DNA from: SZUA-76 sp945787585
GTDB taxonomy: Bacteria > Pseudomonadota > Gammaproteobacteria > SZUA-140
Assembly (NCBI GenBank): GCA_947258425.1
Contig: CAMYIG010000039.1
Coordinates: forward strand, 1-17,420
Direction of reading: 5' to 3'
Length of the DNA stretch: 17,420 nucleotides
Notes under the pieces: generated by a model
What the model saw: the letters and a program-made list of their open reading frames with translations, nothing else
Database searches by the model: none
What the model was told of the DNA's origin: nothing
In this document: positions 1 through 7,237 of the stretch, piece after piece
Layout: each line of letters begins with the position of its first letter
Position numbering within the stretch: position 1 is the stretch's first letter
Program-made: the position numbers and the translations under genes

Positions 1-216
1 CTCAATGAAATCATGCGTGTACTGACGATGATCGCCACGCTTTTTATTCCACTTACCTTCGTGGTGGGGTTATATGGCATGAATTTTAGCCACCCCAAGA
101 GCCCCTGGGCGATGCCAGAGCTGCATTGGTACTACGGTTACCCTATGATATTAGGCGTCATGATTGCGATGGTAATCGGCATGATCATCTATTTTAAACG
201 CAAGCACTGGCTTTAA
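1..216 (+). CDS. corA: CorA-family magnesium transporter, C-terminal fragment
   Basis: This is the 3' end of a gene entering from the left edge; the frame is open from base 1, so the ATG at 13 is not the true start. The 71 visible residues contain the CorA signature Tyr-Gly-Met-Asn (YGMNF) at the end of the first of two closely spaced C-terminal membrane helices, a short periplasmic loop rich in Pro and Trp, then a second helix and a basic tail ending in KRKHWL. In the CorA/MIT family the GMN motif forms the ion-selectivity mouth of a homopentameric inner-membrane Mg2+ (also Co2+/Ni2+) channel. The cytoplasmic domain lies outside the window. The family assignment is firm; the exact cation preference is not visible. 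No clear terminator follows, so read-through toward the antiporter gene 147 bp downstream is possible. Confidence 0.93.
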   Translation, partial: LNEIMRVLTMIATLFIPLTFVVGLYGMNFSHPKSPWAMPELHWYYGYPMILGVMIAMVIGMIIYFKRKHWL

Positions 217-305
217 TATATTTACTTGAATATTCAATATCAAAAGACTTTCAATCAACCCCGATTGACGTCACCAGGTGATGTGAGAAGGTATTCACTT
301 AATCA

Positions 306-333
306 TTGGAATTTTGATTAAATCAACTATATT
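306..333 (+). promoter_or_regulatory. Possible sigma-70 promoter for the Kef-type antiporter gene
   Basis: A TTGGAA -35-like hexamer (306-311) and a TATATT -10-like hexamer (328-333) are separated by 16 bp. They lie about 30 bp before the antiporter start. The spacer holds a 13-nt palindrome, TTGATTAAATCAA (314-326), which could be an operator. This is a by-eye match only, with a mediocre -35. Confidence 0.3.
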
Positions 334-363
334 CCACTGCCACGCTAACGAGGACAATTAACG

Positions 364-1539
364 ATGCACCTGGATCCCATCATGCCCTATCTCGTCAGTG
401 CAATTCTGATGATACTGTTGTTAGGGCTAGTGTTACGCAGCGTACGTCAGCCCTATGTTATCGGTTATTTAATCGCGGGGATCATTCTCGGCCCCCACGG
501 AATTGCGCTAGTAGAAGATGAAGTCCTGTTGAGCCGTCTGGGGGCCATCGGCGTCGTACTGCTGCTCTTTTTTATCGGCATGGAAGTGTCGCCCAAAAAA
601 CTGATCGATAACTGGAAGGTTGCAGTACTCGGTACGCTGCTACAAATCGTCATCAGCGTGGGTTGCGTCTGGCCATTGGGGGTTTGGTTAGAGTGGCCTA
701 TTGAGCGTATTGTACTGATCGGTTTTGTCATTAGCCTCAGTAGTACCGCCGTTGTCTTGAAACTACTCGAGGACTGGAAAGAGTTAGACACGAGGGTTGG
801 ACAGAATGTTTTAGTGATTACCCTTGCACAGGATTTGGCCGTGATCCCTATGCTGATTATTCTCTCGATGATGGGCGGAGATCAAAGCACATCTGGCAAT
901 ATCTGGCTGCAACTCCTGGGTGCGGCTGTAATAGCCATTATCGTTGGTTATATCGCTGTGAAAGAGACCATCCATCTGCCACTGAGCAGGCTGCTTGCCA
1001 ACGATCATGAACTGCAAATATTTGCGGCGCTCTCCATCTGTCTGGGGCTTTCGCTCATCACCGGACTGGCAGGCCTATCAACCGCCCTTGGGGCCTTTGT
1101 CGCGGGTATGCTGGTCGGCGCGGCTAAAGAGACTCGCTGGGTACATCACAGCCTGGAGTCGTTTCGTGTAATCTTTGTGGCACTCTTTTTTGTCTCCATT
1201 GGTATGCTGGTCGATTTAAGTTTTATTCAAAGCCACTGGGCTCAGGTGACCGCACTGGTCCTGCTGGTGATCATTACCAATACTTTTATTAATGGCGCAA
1301 TCCTTCGCGTACTCGGCGAAAACTGGAGAGACAGCCTCTATGCTGGCACCCTGTTATCACAGATCGGAGAGTTTAGCTTTGTGCTCGCCGCGGTCGGTAT
1401 TCAAGCACAGATCATCACTAATTATGGATATCAGATGACAGTCGCTGTCATTTCGATCTCCCTGTTGATTAGCCCACTGTGGATTATGCTTATCAAAATG
1501 CTACTCAAGCGAGGGACAAATAATCTACCCACTGCATAA
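364..1539 (+). CDS. Kef-type (CPA2 family) cation:proton antiporter membrane subunit
   Basis: A 391-residue, almost entirely hydrophobic protein with roughly a dozen predicted membrane segments. It matches the monovalent cation:proton antiporter-2 family (KefB/KefC/YbaL membrane domain). Hallmarks are the early segment RQPYVIGYLIAGIILGPHG (about residues 28-46), SLSSTAVVLKLL (124-135) and the QDLAVIP motif with Gln156-Asp157, where the acidic residue is the expected ion/proton site. Unlike full-length KefB, KefC or YbaL it stops after the membrane domain and carries no cytoplasmic TrkA-N/RCK regulatory domain. It therefore resembles the short Kef-type proteins whose ions (K+ or Na+ for H+) are not predictable by eye. 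The ATG at 364 has a GAGGA ribosome site 9 nt upstream. No gating partner such as KefF/KefG is next to it. The specific substrate is inferred only at family level. Confidence 0.88.
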   Translation: MHLDPIMPYLVSAILMILLLGLVLRSVRQPYVIGYLIAGIILGPHGIALVEDEVLLSRLGAIGVVLLLFFIGMEVSPKKLIDNWKVAVLGTLLQIVISVGCVWPLGVWLEWPIERIVLIGFVISLSSTAVVLKLLEDWKELDTRVGQNVLVITLAQDLAVIPMLIILSMMGGDQSTSGNIWLQLLGAAVIAIIVGYIAVKETIHLPLSRLLANDHELQIFAALSICLGLSLITGLAGLSTALGAFVAGMLVGAAKETRWVHHSLESFRVIFVALFFVSIGMLVDLSFIQSHWAQVTALVLLVIITNTFINGAILRVLGENWRDSLYAGTLLSQIGEFSFVLAAVGIQAQIITNYGYQMTVAVISISLLISPLWIMLIKMLLKRGTNNLPTA

Positions 1540-1677
1540 ATCGATGCCAGCATTTTTACCACCGGTTGCACGATACTTGATGAAATCAAATACCCTGCGA
1601 ACACTACAAAAAGCAGCAGGCTCATTGTAGGATGACTCACGGGTATAATCACCTCAGCGGATGCTAATCGTAGGCAT

Positions 1678-1705
1678 AAAAAAGCCCACCCAAATGGGTA
1701 GGCTT
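1678..1705 (-). terminator. Rho-independent terminator of tRNA-Arg
   Basis: Read on the minus strand, a 10-bp stem with one mismatch (AAGCCTACCC / GGGTGGGCTT, loop ATTT) is followed by a run of six T residues. It begins 13 nt after the tRNA-Arg 3' end. On the plus strand no T run follows, so it should work only for the tRNA. Confidence 0.85.
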
Positions 1706-1717
1706 GAAAATAAGTAA

Positions 1718-1794
1718 TGGCGCGCCCGGAAGGATTCGAACCTCCGACCGCCTGGTTCGTAGCCAGGTACTCTATCCAACTGAGCTACGGGCGC
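1718..1794 (-). tRNA. tRNA-Arg (anticodon ACG)
   Basis: A complete 77-nt cloverleaf read on the minus strand. The 7-bp acceptor stem GCGCCCG/CGGGCGC, the D-arm (GCTC...GAGT), the anticodon loop CTACGAA with ACG at 1760-1758, and the T-arm with GGTTCGAATCC are all intact. The CCA end is encoded at 1720-1718. The A34 of ACG is normally converted to inosine by TadA so that the tRNA reads CGU, CGC and CGA. It has its own consensus promoter and terminator. Its position next to tRNA-Ser(GCU) and csrA matches the serV-argV neighbourhood known in enteric bacteria. Confidence 0.97.
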
Positions 1795-1809
1795 ACACTG
1801 AGGTTGCGC

Positions 1810-1837
1810 ATTATATGTTGTTTACAAATTGTGTCAA
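1810..1837 (-). promoter_or_regulatory. Consensus sigma-70 promoter of tRNA-Arg
   Basis: On the minus strand a perfect TTGACA (1837-1832) and a perfect TATAAT (1815-1810) are separated by 16 bp. A GC-rich stretch (GCGC) follows immediately after the -10, like the discriminator typical of stable-RNA promoters under stringent control. The tRNA begins 15 nt after the -10. Confidence 0.88.
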
Positions 1838-1995
1838 GAAGCTATTAAATTTATTGCTAAAATTACTAATATTTTGCGTAATTAAAGAGAGGCAATCAAG
1901 TCTAAATAAAGAATACAAAGATTAAATGATAAACCATCCGCCTGAGCTATATGAGCTATACAGGCAATAAGCTTTATAACTGAAACTACAGGCAT

Positions 1996-2018
1996 AAAAA
2001 AACCACCCTGCGACGGTT
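1996..2018 (-). terminator. Rho-independent terminator of tRNA-Ser
   Basis: On the minus strand a short hairpin (AACCGTC / GGGTGGTT with two G-U pairs, loop GCAG) leads into seven T residues, 9 nt after the tRNA-Ser 3' end. The flank resembles the tRNA-Arg terminator: both hairpins are followed by the same T-run plus ATGCCT. Confidence 0.7.
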
Positions 2019-2027
2019 CTTAGTATG

Positions 2028-2120
2028 TGGCGGAGAGAGAGGGATTCGAACCCTCGATGGAGCTATAAACCCCATACTCCCTTAGCAGGGGAGCGCCTTC
2101 AGCCGCTCGGCCATCTCTCC
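2028..2120 (-). tRNA. tRNA-Ser (anticodon GCU)
   Basis: A complete 93-nt class II tRNA read on the minus strand. It has the acceptor stem GGAGAGA/TCTCTCC, a Ser-type D-arm (GCCGAGCGGCTGAAGGC), the anticodon loop CTGCTAA with GCT at 2086-2084, the long variable arm that identifies serine tRNAs, and a T-arm with GGTTCGAATCC. CCA is encoded at 2030-2028. It decodes AGC and AGU. It lies between csrA and tRNA-Arg as in many Gammaproteobacteria. I could not recognise a convincing promoter in the 100 bp upstream. Confidence 0.97.
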
Positions 2121-2225
2121 GTTTTTTTATTTACCCAGACAACCAAAGCTTTCACTCTACCCGACTGCTTCATGCACCCTTGTTTCAGGGAGCGCATAGA
2201 GTACCAAGTTTTTGCCCCCGTGCCA

Positions 2226-2268
2226 AAAAAATAATGAGCTAAATACAACATTTAGCTCATTATTTTTT
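2226..2268 (-). terminator. Strong hairpin terminator downstream of csrA
   Basis: A perfect 19-bp inverted repeat (core AATGAGCTAAAT / ATTTAGCTCATT, extended by A/T pairs) closes a 5-nt loop. Because A runs precede and T runs follow on both strands, it can terminate in either direction. It lies 83 bp after the csrA stop and before tRNA-Ser, so it separates the two transcripts. Confidence 0.9.
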
Positions 2269-2351
2269 CTCGTTAGTGAAAACACATACCATCCTGTGTC
2301 TCAATTGAAGTAAAGCAAATTAAATCTCACATAAAATGAGTCAGCGCAGGG

Positions 2352-2537
2352 TTACGCTGCCCCTTCATCTGTTTGCTCTTTTTTAATACGATCATAGATC
2401 TCTTCGCGATGAACAGTGACATCCTTAGGTGCGTTAACGCCGATTCGAACCTGGTTTCCCCGTACGCCTAGTACGGTCACGGTTACTTCATCGCCGATCA
2501 TTAAGGTTTCACCCACCCGCCTTGTCAAAATCAGCAT
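2352..2537 (-). CDS. csrA: Carbon storage regulator CsrA (RsmA)
   Basis: A 61-residue RNA-binding global regulator that dimerises and binds GGA motifs in mRNA leaders, controlling carbon storage, motility and biofilm formation after transcription. The start MLILTRRVGETLMIGDE and the core GVRGNQVRIGV-APKDVTVHREEIY are canonical. Conserved Leu4, Arg6 and the Arg44-region residues of the binding face are present, and length matches the family (about 60-65). The open frame reaches further upstream, but the ATG at 2537 is chosen because AAGGAG lies 7 nt before it and family homology begins there. Gene order alaS-lysC-csrA-tRNA-Ser matches related Gammaproteobacteria. The 168-bp AT-rich gap to lysC probably holds its own promoter, though I could not fix one. 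Confidence 0.98.
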   Translation of the reverse strand: MLILTRRVGETLMIGDEVTVTVLGVRGNQVRIGVNAPKDVTVHREEIYDRIKKEQTDEGAA

Positions 2538-2705
2538 TATTGTCTCCTTACCAAAATCTTTAAGTTTTATTACTAAAAACAATCAACTTCATATAACTTT
2601 ATTATCGACCACGTAATAATTATCTATAGGTTTTCCTGATTTAGCCTTTATCAGACATCAATGCCCGATATGCCAGTCACAACTAAATAGGGGGTAAACA
2701 GTAAG

Positions 2706-3938
2706 TTACGCTGACTGATCTAGTCCAAATGCCTCGTGCAGTGCTCTCACACTCAATTCTAAATACTTTTCATCAACGACTACTGAGATCTTAATCTCAG
2801 AAGTCGAAATCATTCGAATATTGACACCTTCATTAGCGAGCGTCTCAAACATAGTGCTTGCAATACCCGCATGTGAACGCATCCCGACGCCGACAATCGA
2901 GACCTTTACGATTTTGGTATCGCCGATGACTTCCTGCGCACCAAGCTTACTAGCGGTCTCTTTCATGATAGCGAGACTTTTATCAAAATCGTTACGATGC
3001 ACTGTAAAGGTAAAATCTGTGGTGGCATCTTCAGCGACATTCTGGATAATCATATCGACTTCAATATTAGCATCCGCAATCGGCCCAAGAATTTTATGCG
3101 CCACACCCGGTTGATCGGGCACCCCCAGCATAGTGACCTTGGCTTCATCACGATTGAACGCAATACCTGAAATTAACGCCTGCTCCATCTCCACTTCCTC
3201 TGCTGAAATCAATGTTCCCGCGACTGTACCGCCAACCTCTTCAAATGAAGAGAGCACACGCAATGGTACGCCATACTTGCTGGCAAATTCTACTGAACGT
3301 ATCTGTAGTACCTTAGCCCCCAGGCTCGCCATCTCAAGCATCTCTTCATAAGTGATATGATCAAGCCTTCGTGCCTTCGGTACCACTCTTGGATCAGTGG
3401 TGTAAACACCATCAACATCGGTATATATCTGACACTCATCCGCTTTTAATGCTGCGGCAAGCGCAACGGCGGAGGTATCTGAGCCGCCACGGCCCAATGT
3501 AGTGATATTGCCTGCTTCATCCACCCCCTGAAACCCAGCCACCACTACGACACGGCCCTGCTCCAACTCTTTACGAATGCGCTGATTATCGATATCGACA
3601 ATGCGTGCCTTATTATGAATGCTATCAGTACGGATATGTACCTGCTGTCCAGTATATGAGCGCGCGGCACAACCACGTTTTTCCAACGCCATGGCGAGCA
3701 GCGCAATCGTCACCTGCTCACCCGTCGAAAGTAATACATCCAGTTCACGCGGCTCAGGCTGCTCCTGAATGGCTCTGGCAAGCTCAACCAGACGATTGGT
3801 CTCACCACTCATCGCCGATAACACGACGACTACCTGATGACCCTGCTCACGCCAGTGGATCACCCGCTCTGCAACGCTTTCGATACGCTCGACACTACCG
3901 ACCGAGGTGCCCCCATATTTTTGTACAATCAGACTCAT
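2706..3938 (-). CDS. lysC: Aspartate kinase (aspartokinase), monofunctional with two ACT domains
   Basis: This 410-residue enzyme phosphorylates L-aspartate with ATP, the first step toward lysine, threonine, methionine and diaminopimelate in the cytoplasm. The N-terminal amino-acid kinase domain begins with KYGGTSVG (residues 7-14) and contains TLGRGGSDTSA (about 147-157) and YTDVDGVYTTDPR, all active-site elements. Two C-terminal ACT modules follow (about 265-340 and 345-405), the second with SIVGVGMRSHAG and MISTSEIKISVVV; these usually bind the feedback amino acids. Length and layout match the Pseudomonas/Bacillus-type LysC, with no fused homoserine dehydrogenase. The ATG is preceded by GGAAA. 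It lies only 24 bp after alaS, so the two are probably cotranscribed. Which amino acid inhibits it cannot be read here. Confidence 0.97.
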   Translation of the reverse strand: MSLIVQKYGGTSVGSVERIESVAERVIHWREQGHQVVVVLSAMSGETNRLVELARAIQEQPEPRELDVLLSTGEQVTIALLAMALEKRGCAARSYTGQQVHIRTDSIHNKARIVDIDNQRIRKELEQGRVVVVAGFQGVDEAGNITTLGRGGSDTSAVALAAALKADECQIYTDVDGVYTTDPRVVPKARRLDHITYEEMLEMASLGAKVLQIRSVEFASKYGVPLRVLSSFEEVGGTVAGTLISAEEVEMEQALISGIAFNRDEAKVTMLGVPDQPGVAHKILGPIADANIEVDMIIQNVAEDATTDFTFTVHRNDFDKSLAIMKETASKLGAQEVIGDTKIVKVSIVGVGMRSHAGIASTMFETLANEGVNIRMISTSEIKISVVVDEKYLELSVRALHEAFGLDQSA

Positions 3939-3962
3939 CTTGTTTCCGTTACCAGCACCGCG

Positions 3963-6590
3963 CTAGCTTGCGCTGTGTTGTTCGATCCAGTGCTTTACTG
4001 AGGCCAGTGCCGCATCAAGGCCGGCAGGCTCGGTCCCGCCAGCCTGTGCCATATCGGGTCGCCCCCCGCCTTTGCCACCGACCTGCTGTGCGACATGGTT
4101 AACCAGCTCACCCGCCTTCATTTTTTTGACCAGGTCTGGCGTCACACCCGCGGTCAATGAGACCTTATCACCGACCACTGTGCCGAGCACAACCACCGCT
4201 GATCCCAGTTTATTTTTCAACTGATCAACTGTGTCGCGTAGCGTCTTTGCATCGGCGCCTTCAAGCTTCGCTGCCAATAACTTGATGCCGTTAATCTCAA
4301 TCGCCTGCGCGGCGAGTTCCGAGCCCTGATTACTGGCAAGTTTGCCCTTGAGCTGCTCCAGCTCTTTTTCCAGCTTACGGCTTCGTTCAGCCATCTGCTG
4401 TACTTTATCCAGCGTATCTTCTCGGCCACCCTTAACCAGCTCCGCAACAGCTGAGTAATTAGACTCCAGCTGTTCTAGCCACGCGACCGCACACTCACCC
4501 GTGACCGCTTCAATGCGACGCACGCCGGCCGCGGTGCCTGTTTCAAGGGTGATTTTGAACAGGCCAATATCACCCGCACGTTTGGCGTGCGTCCCACCGC
4601 AAAGCTCAGTGGAAAACCCACCGATGCTCAATACGCGCACCTCATCGCTATATTTCTCGCCAAACAGCGCCATCGCGCCCGCCTCTACCGCATCGTCATA
4701 ATTCATCAAACGCGTCTGCACTTCGTTATTCGCACGGATTTCAGCATTGACGATGCGTTCAATCGCACGCATCTGCGACCTGGTGACAGGTTCAAAATGA
4801 GAAAAATCAAAACGCAAGCGATCTGCCTCTACCAGTGAACCTTTCTGTGTGACATGTTCACCCAACACCTGGCGCAAAGCCGCGTGTAAAAGATGTGTGG
4901 CAGAGTGATTCAACACGATTGACTGTCGACGTGTTTGATCGACGTCGGCCGTCAACACCGTACCGACTTTAATCTCACCGGTGGTCACTTCTCCGATATG
5001 ACCATTCACACCACTCAGTTTGCGAGTATCGGTGACTTCAAACGCAACGCCGTCCGCGGTCAAGCGGCCACGATCACCCGCCTGCCCGCCAGACTCGGCA
5101 TAAAAGGGTGTCCTGTCCAGTATTACCATCCCCGTGTCACCGGCACTCAGCGATGCGACCTGTGACTCGCCATTGATCAGCGCCACAACAGTTGCCTGTT
5201 CTGCAAGATGTTCGTAACCGGTAAACTCTGATGCTTCATCGATCTCAATCGCATCTGAATAGACCACGCCAAACTGACTCGCCGAACGGGCTCGTTCGCG
5301 CTGCGCGGCCATCTCACGTTCAAAACCGGCCACGTCGATCGTCAAGTCACGTTCGCGTGCAATATCGGCAGTAAGGTCCGCCGGAAAGCCGTAGGTATCG
5401 TAGAGTTTAAACACCGTCGCGCCGGGAATCTCTTTGCCTTTAAGTCCTGCAATATCCGACTCGAGAATTTTCATCCCCTGGTCAAGCGTCTCGGCAAAAC
5501 GCTCTTCTTCCAGTTTCAATATTTTTTCGATCTGTGGCTGTGCCTTCGCAAGCTCAGGGTATGCACTCCCCATCTCACTCACCAGAGGTGAGACCAGTTT
5601 AAAATAGAAAGTCTGATTCACACCCAGTTTGTAAGCATGACGAATCGCGCGACGAATCACGCGACGCAATACATAACCGCGCCCTTCGTTCGACGGCAAC
5701 ACACCATCCGTGATCAAAAATGAACAGGAACGGATATGATCCGCGATGACGCGCAACGAGTTATTTTTAAGATCAGTGGTGCCAGTAATCTTTGCGATAG
5801 CCTTAATCAGATTGGCAAACAGATCAATTTCATAGTTACTGTGCACCCCCTGCATCACCGCGGCGAGTCGCTCCAGTCCCATGCCGGTATCGACGGATGG
5901 TTTTGGCAATGCGGTCATCGTGCCATCAGCGCTGCGATTGTATTGCATGAAAACGAGGTTCCAGATCTCAATATACCGATCGCCGTCTTCATCGGCACTG
6001 CCCGGTGGGCCGCCGGCCACATCAGCACCGTGATCATAAAAAATCTCGGTACAGGGGCCGCAGGGACCGGTGTCCCCCATCGACCAGAAGTTATCGCTTT
6101 CGTAGCGCTTTCCGCCGGCTTTGTCACCAATGCGTACTAACTGTGCAGGCGGAATGCCGATCTCATTGAGCCAGATCTCGGCGGCCTCATTATCTTCATC
6201 GTAGACCGTTATCCACAGACGTTCTTTGGGGAGCTCGAGTTCACGCGTTAAGAACTCCCACGCAAAACGAATTGCGTCCTGCTTGAAATAGTCGCCGAAA
6301 CTGAAGTTACCCAGCATCTCGAAAAAGGTGTGATGGCGCGCGGTATAGCCAACATTTTCAAGGTCATTATGTTTGCCGCCTGCGCGCACACAGCGCTGTG
6401 AGGTCGTCGCTCGCACATAGGGGCGAGTCTCCTGCCCGAGGAAGGTCTCTTTAAACTGCACCATGCCCGCATTGGTAAAAAGCAACGTAGGATCGTTACC
6501 CGGCACCAGCGGACTACTCGCGACTACTCGATGCCCTTGCTGGGAAAAATAGTCGAGAAATTTCTGTCTTAAAGCTGCGGTTGAAGTCAT
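3963..6590 (-). CDS. alaS: Alanyl-tRNA synthetase
   Basis: This 875-residue class II synthetase charges tRNA-Ala and edits mischarged Ser/Gly-tRNA-Ala. The N-terminal catalytic core begins FLDYFSQQGHRVVASSPLVP and includes the motif 2 region with RCVRAGGKHNDLENVG. The central editing domain shows the zinc-binding HSATH (His562, His566) and CGGTH (Cys664, His668) motifs, at nearly the same numbers as in E. coli AlaS. The C-terminal C-Ala/DHHA1 domain ends with a glycine-rich GGKGGGRPDMAQAGG segment. Length equals the E. coli enzyme. The ATG has only a weak A-rich ribosome site. The leader contains a 12-nt palindrome (see findings). lysC follows 24 bp downstream; recX lies 153 bp upstream, so alaS probably has its own promoter. 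Confidence 0.98.
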   Translation of the reverse strand: MTSTAALRQKFLDYFSQQGHRVVASSPLVPGNDPTLLFTNAGMVQFKETFLGQETRPYVRATTSQRCVRAGGKHNDLENVGYTARHHTFFEMLGNFSFGDYFKQDAIRFAWEFLTRELELPKERLWITVYDEDNEAAEIWLNEIGIPPAQLVRIGDKAGGKRYESDNFWSMGDTGPCGPCTEIFYDHGADVAGGPPGSADEDGDRYIEIWNLVFMQYNRSADGTMTALPKPSVDTGMGLERLAAVMQGVHSNYEIDLFANLIKAIAKITGTTDLKNNSLRVIADHIRSCSFLITDGVLPSNEGRGYVLRRVIRRAIRHAYKLGVNQTFYFKLVSPLVSEMGSAYPELAKAQPQIEKILKLEEERFAETLDQGMKILESDIAGLKGKEIPGATVFKLYDTYGFPADLTADIARERDLTIDVAGFEREMAAQRERARSASQFGVVYSDAIEIDEASEFTGYEHLAEQATVVALINGESQVASLSAGDTGMVILDRTPFYAESGGQAGDRGRLTADGVAFEVTDTRKLSGVNGHIGEVTTGEIKVGTVLTADVDQTRRQSIVLNHSATHLLHAALRQVLGEHVTQKGSLVEADRLRFDFSHFEPVTRSQMRAIERIVNAEIRANNEVQTRLMNYDDAVEAGAMALFGEKYSDEVRVLSIGGFSTELCGGTHAKRAGDIGLFKITLETGTAAGVRRIEAVTGECAVAWLEQLESNYSAVAELVKGGREDTLDKVQQMAERSRKLEKELEQLKGKLASNQGSELAAQAIEINGIKLLAAKLEGADAKTLRDTVDQLKNKLGSAVVVLGTVVGDKVSLTAGVTPDLVKKMKAGELVNHVAQQVGGKGGGRPDMAQAGGTEPAGLDAALASVKHWIEQHSAS

Positions 6591-6616
6591 CGGGATTCTT
6601 TACACTTTCAAATGTG

Positions 6617-6628
6617 GTGCTCGAGCAC
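6617..6628. promoter_or_regulatory. 12-nt palindrome in the alaS leader, possible operator
   Basis: GTGCTCGAGCAC is a perfect palindrome lying 27-38 bp upstream of the alaS start. A second palindrome, GCTAGCTAGC, sits at 6642-6651, and the hexamer GCTCGA recurs at 6650-6655. E. coli AlaS is known to repress its own gene by binding a palindrome near the transcription start. Whether this is the equivalent site is inference. Confidence 0.35.
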
Positions 6629-6743
6629 TGCCGTGCATATTGCTAGCTAGCTCGATCCATTCCTAAAAAATTTAATATGGCTATTCCGTTGTTTTTGGCT
6701 GTTCTTATGCGTTTGTAGCATATTTCGCGACGAGAGTATAAAC

Positions 6744-7234
6744 CTAATCCAGATCTTTAAATATATCTTTTGTATGATCCACTGTAAAACCGCGGTACTG
6801 AAGGAACTGCATCTGTTTTGCCCGAGCATTCATGTCGCGAGGTAACTTGCCACCAAAGCGCTTGTGCCACGCTGCTCTGGCCATTTCAATCCAGCACAGA
6901 TCCTGAAAATCGACATAATCCCCAATCAGGGCACTTGCGACACCACGCTGACGCAACTCTTCGCGAATACGGACTGGCCCAAATCCCTTATTCATGCGGA
7001 AACGGACATAACTTTCAGCATAACGCGCATCGCTCAGTAGCCCATCTTCCACCAATACAGCAAGGGCTTCGTGAACGAACACTTCATCGAAGCCCTTATC
7101 GATCAATTTGCGGGTCAATTCAGCAACCGCGTGTTCACGCCGTGCCAGCAGATCCAGTGCACGTTTACGTACGCCCAGTACGTTATTATTAGCGACGTCC
7201 TGAACGATATTTAAATGCGCACGTTTTTTGCCAT
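6744..7234 (-). CDS. recX: RecX regulatory protein, apparently requiring a -1 frameshift
   Basis: RecX binds RecA filaments and limits their extension and activity. The frame carries the RecX pattern: VRKRALDLLARREHAVAEL, LIDKGF, LLSDARYAESYVRFRMNKGFGP-RI-EELRQRGV and, near the end, FLQYRGF. It is intact from the TGA at 7253-7251 to the TAG at 6744, but has no ATG, GTG or TTG before 7118, which lies inside the conserved region and would give a truncated 124-residue product. An ATG at 7234-7232, five nt after the first base of the recA TGA stop region, is in another frame: it reads MAKNVRI and stops at 7211. Its second to fourth codons form the heptamer A_AAA_AAC (7229-7223). A -1 slip there gives a 163-residue protein, like the 166 residues of E. 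coli RecX. Alternatives are a CTG/ATT start at 7241/7238 or a one-base error in the A run. Confidence 0.85.
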
Positions 7235-7237
7235 CAA

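Noticed and set aside
314..326. TTGATTAAATCAA as an FNR box
   Set aside because: FNR sites are TTGAT-N4-ATCAA; here the spacer is only 3 nt, so the half-sites are out of phase. Kept only as a generic palindrome.
1431..1652. Small hydrophobic open frame on the minus strand overlapping the antiporter 3' end
   Set aside because: Two thirds of it lies antisense to the antiporter coding region. The start is a GTG with a poor ribosome site. Hydrophobicity is expected for the complement of a membrane-protein gene, and no family is recognised.
2154..2202. Possible structured RNA upstream of tRNA-Ser (ACTCTA...TAGAGT with an inner CCCT/AGGG hairpin)
   Set aside because: The outer and inner stems are only 6 and 4 bp, with large unpaired segments between them and no match to a known RNA family. 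It is likely just the tRNA-Ser leader.
3605..4102. 165-codon open frame on + across lysC and alaS
   Set aside because: It lies antisense to the ends of two unambiguous genes, crosses their junction, and shows no domain. It is a shadow of their codon bias.
5736..6140. 134-codon open frame on + within alaS
   Set aside because: Antisense to the conserved catalytic domain of alaS, with no recognisable domain.
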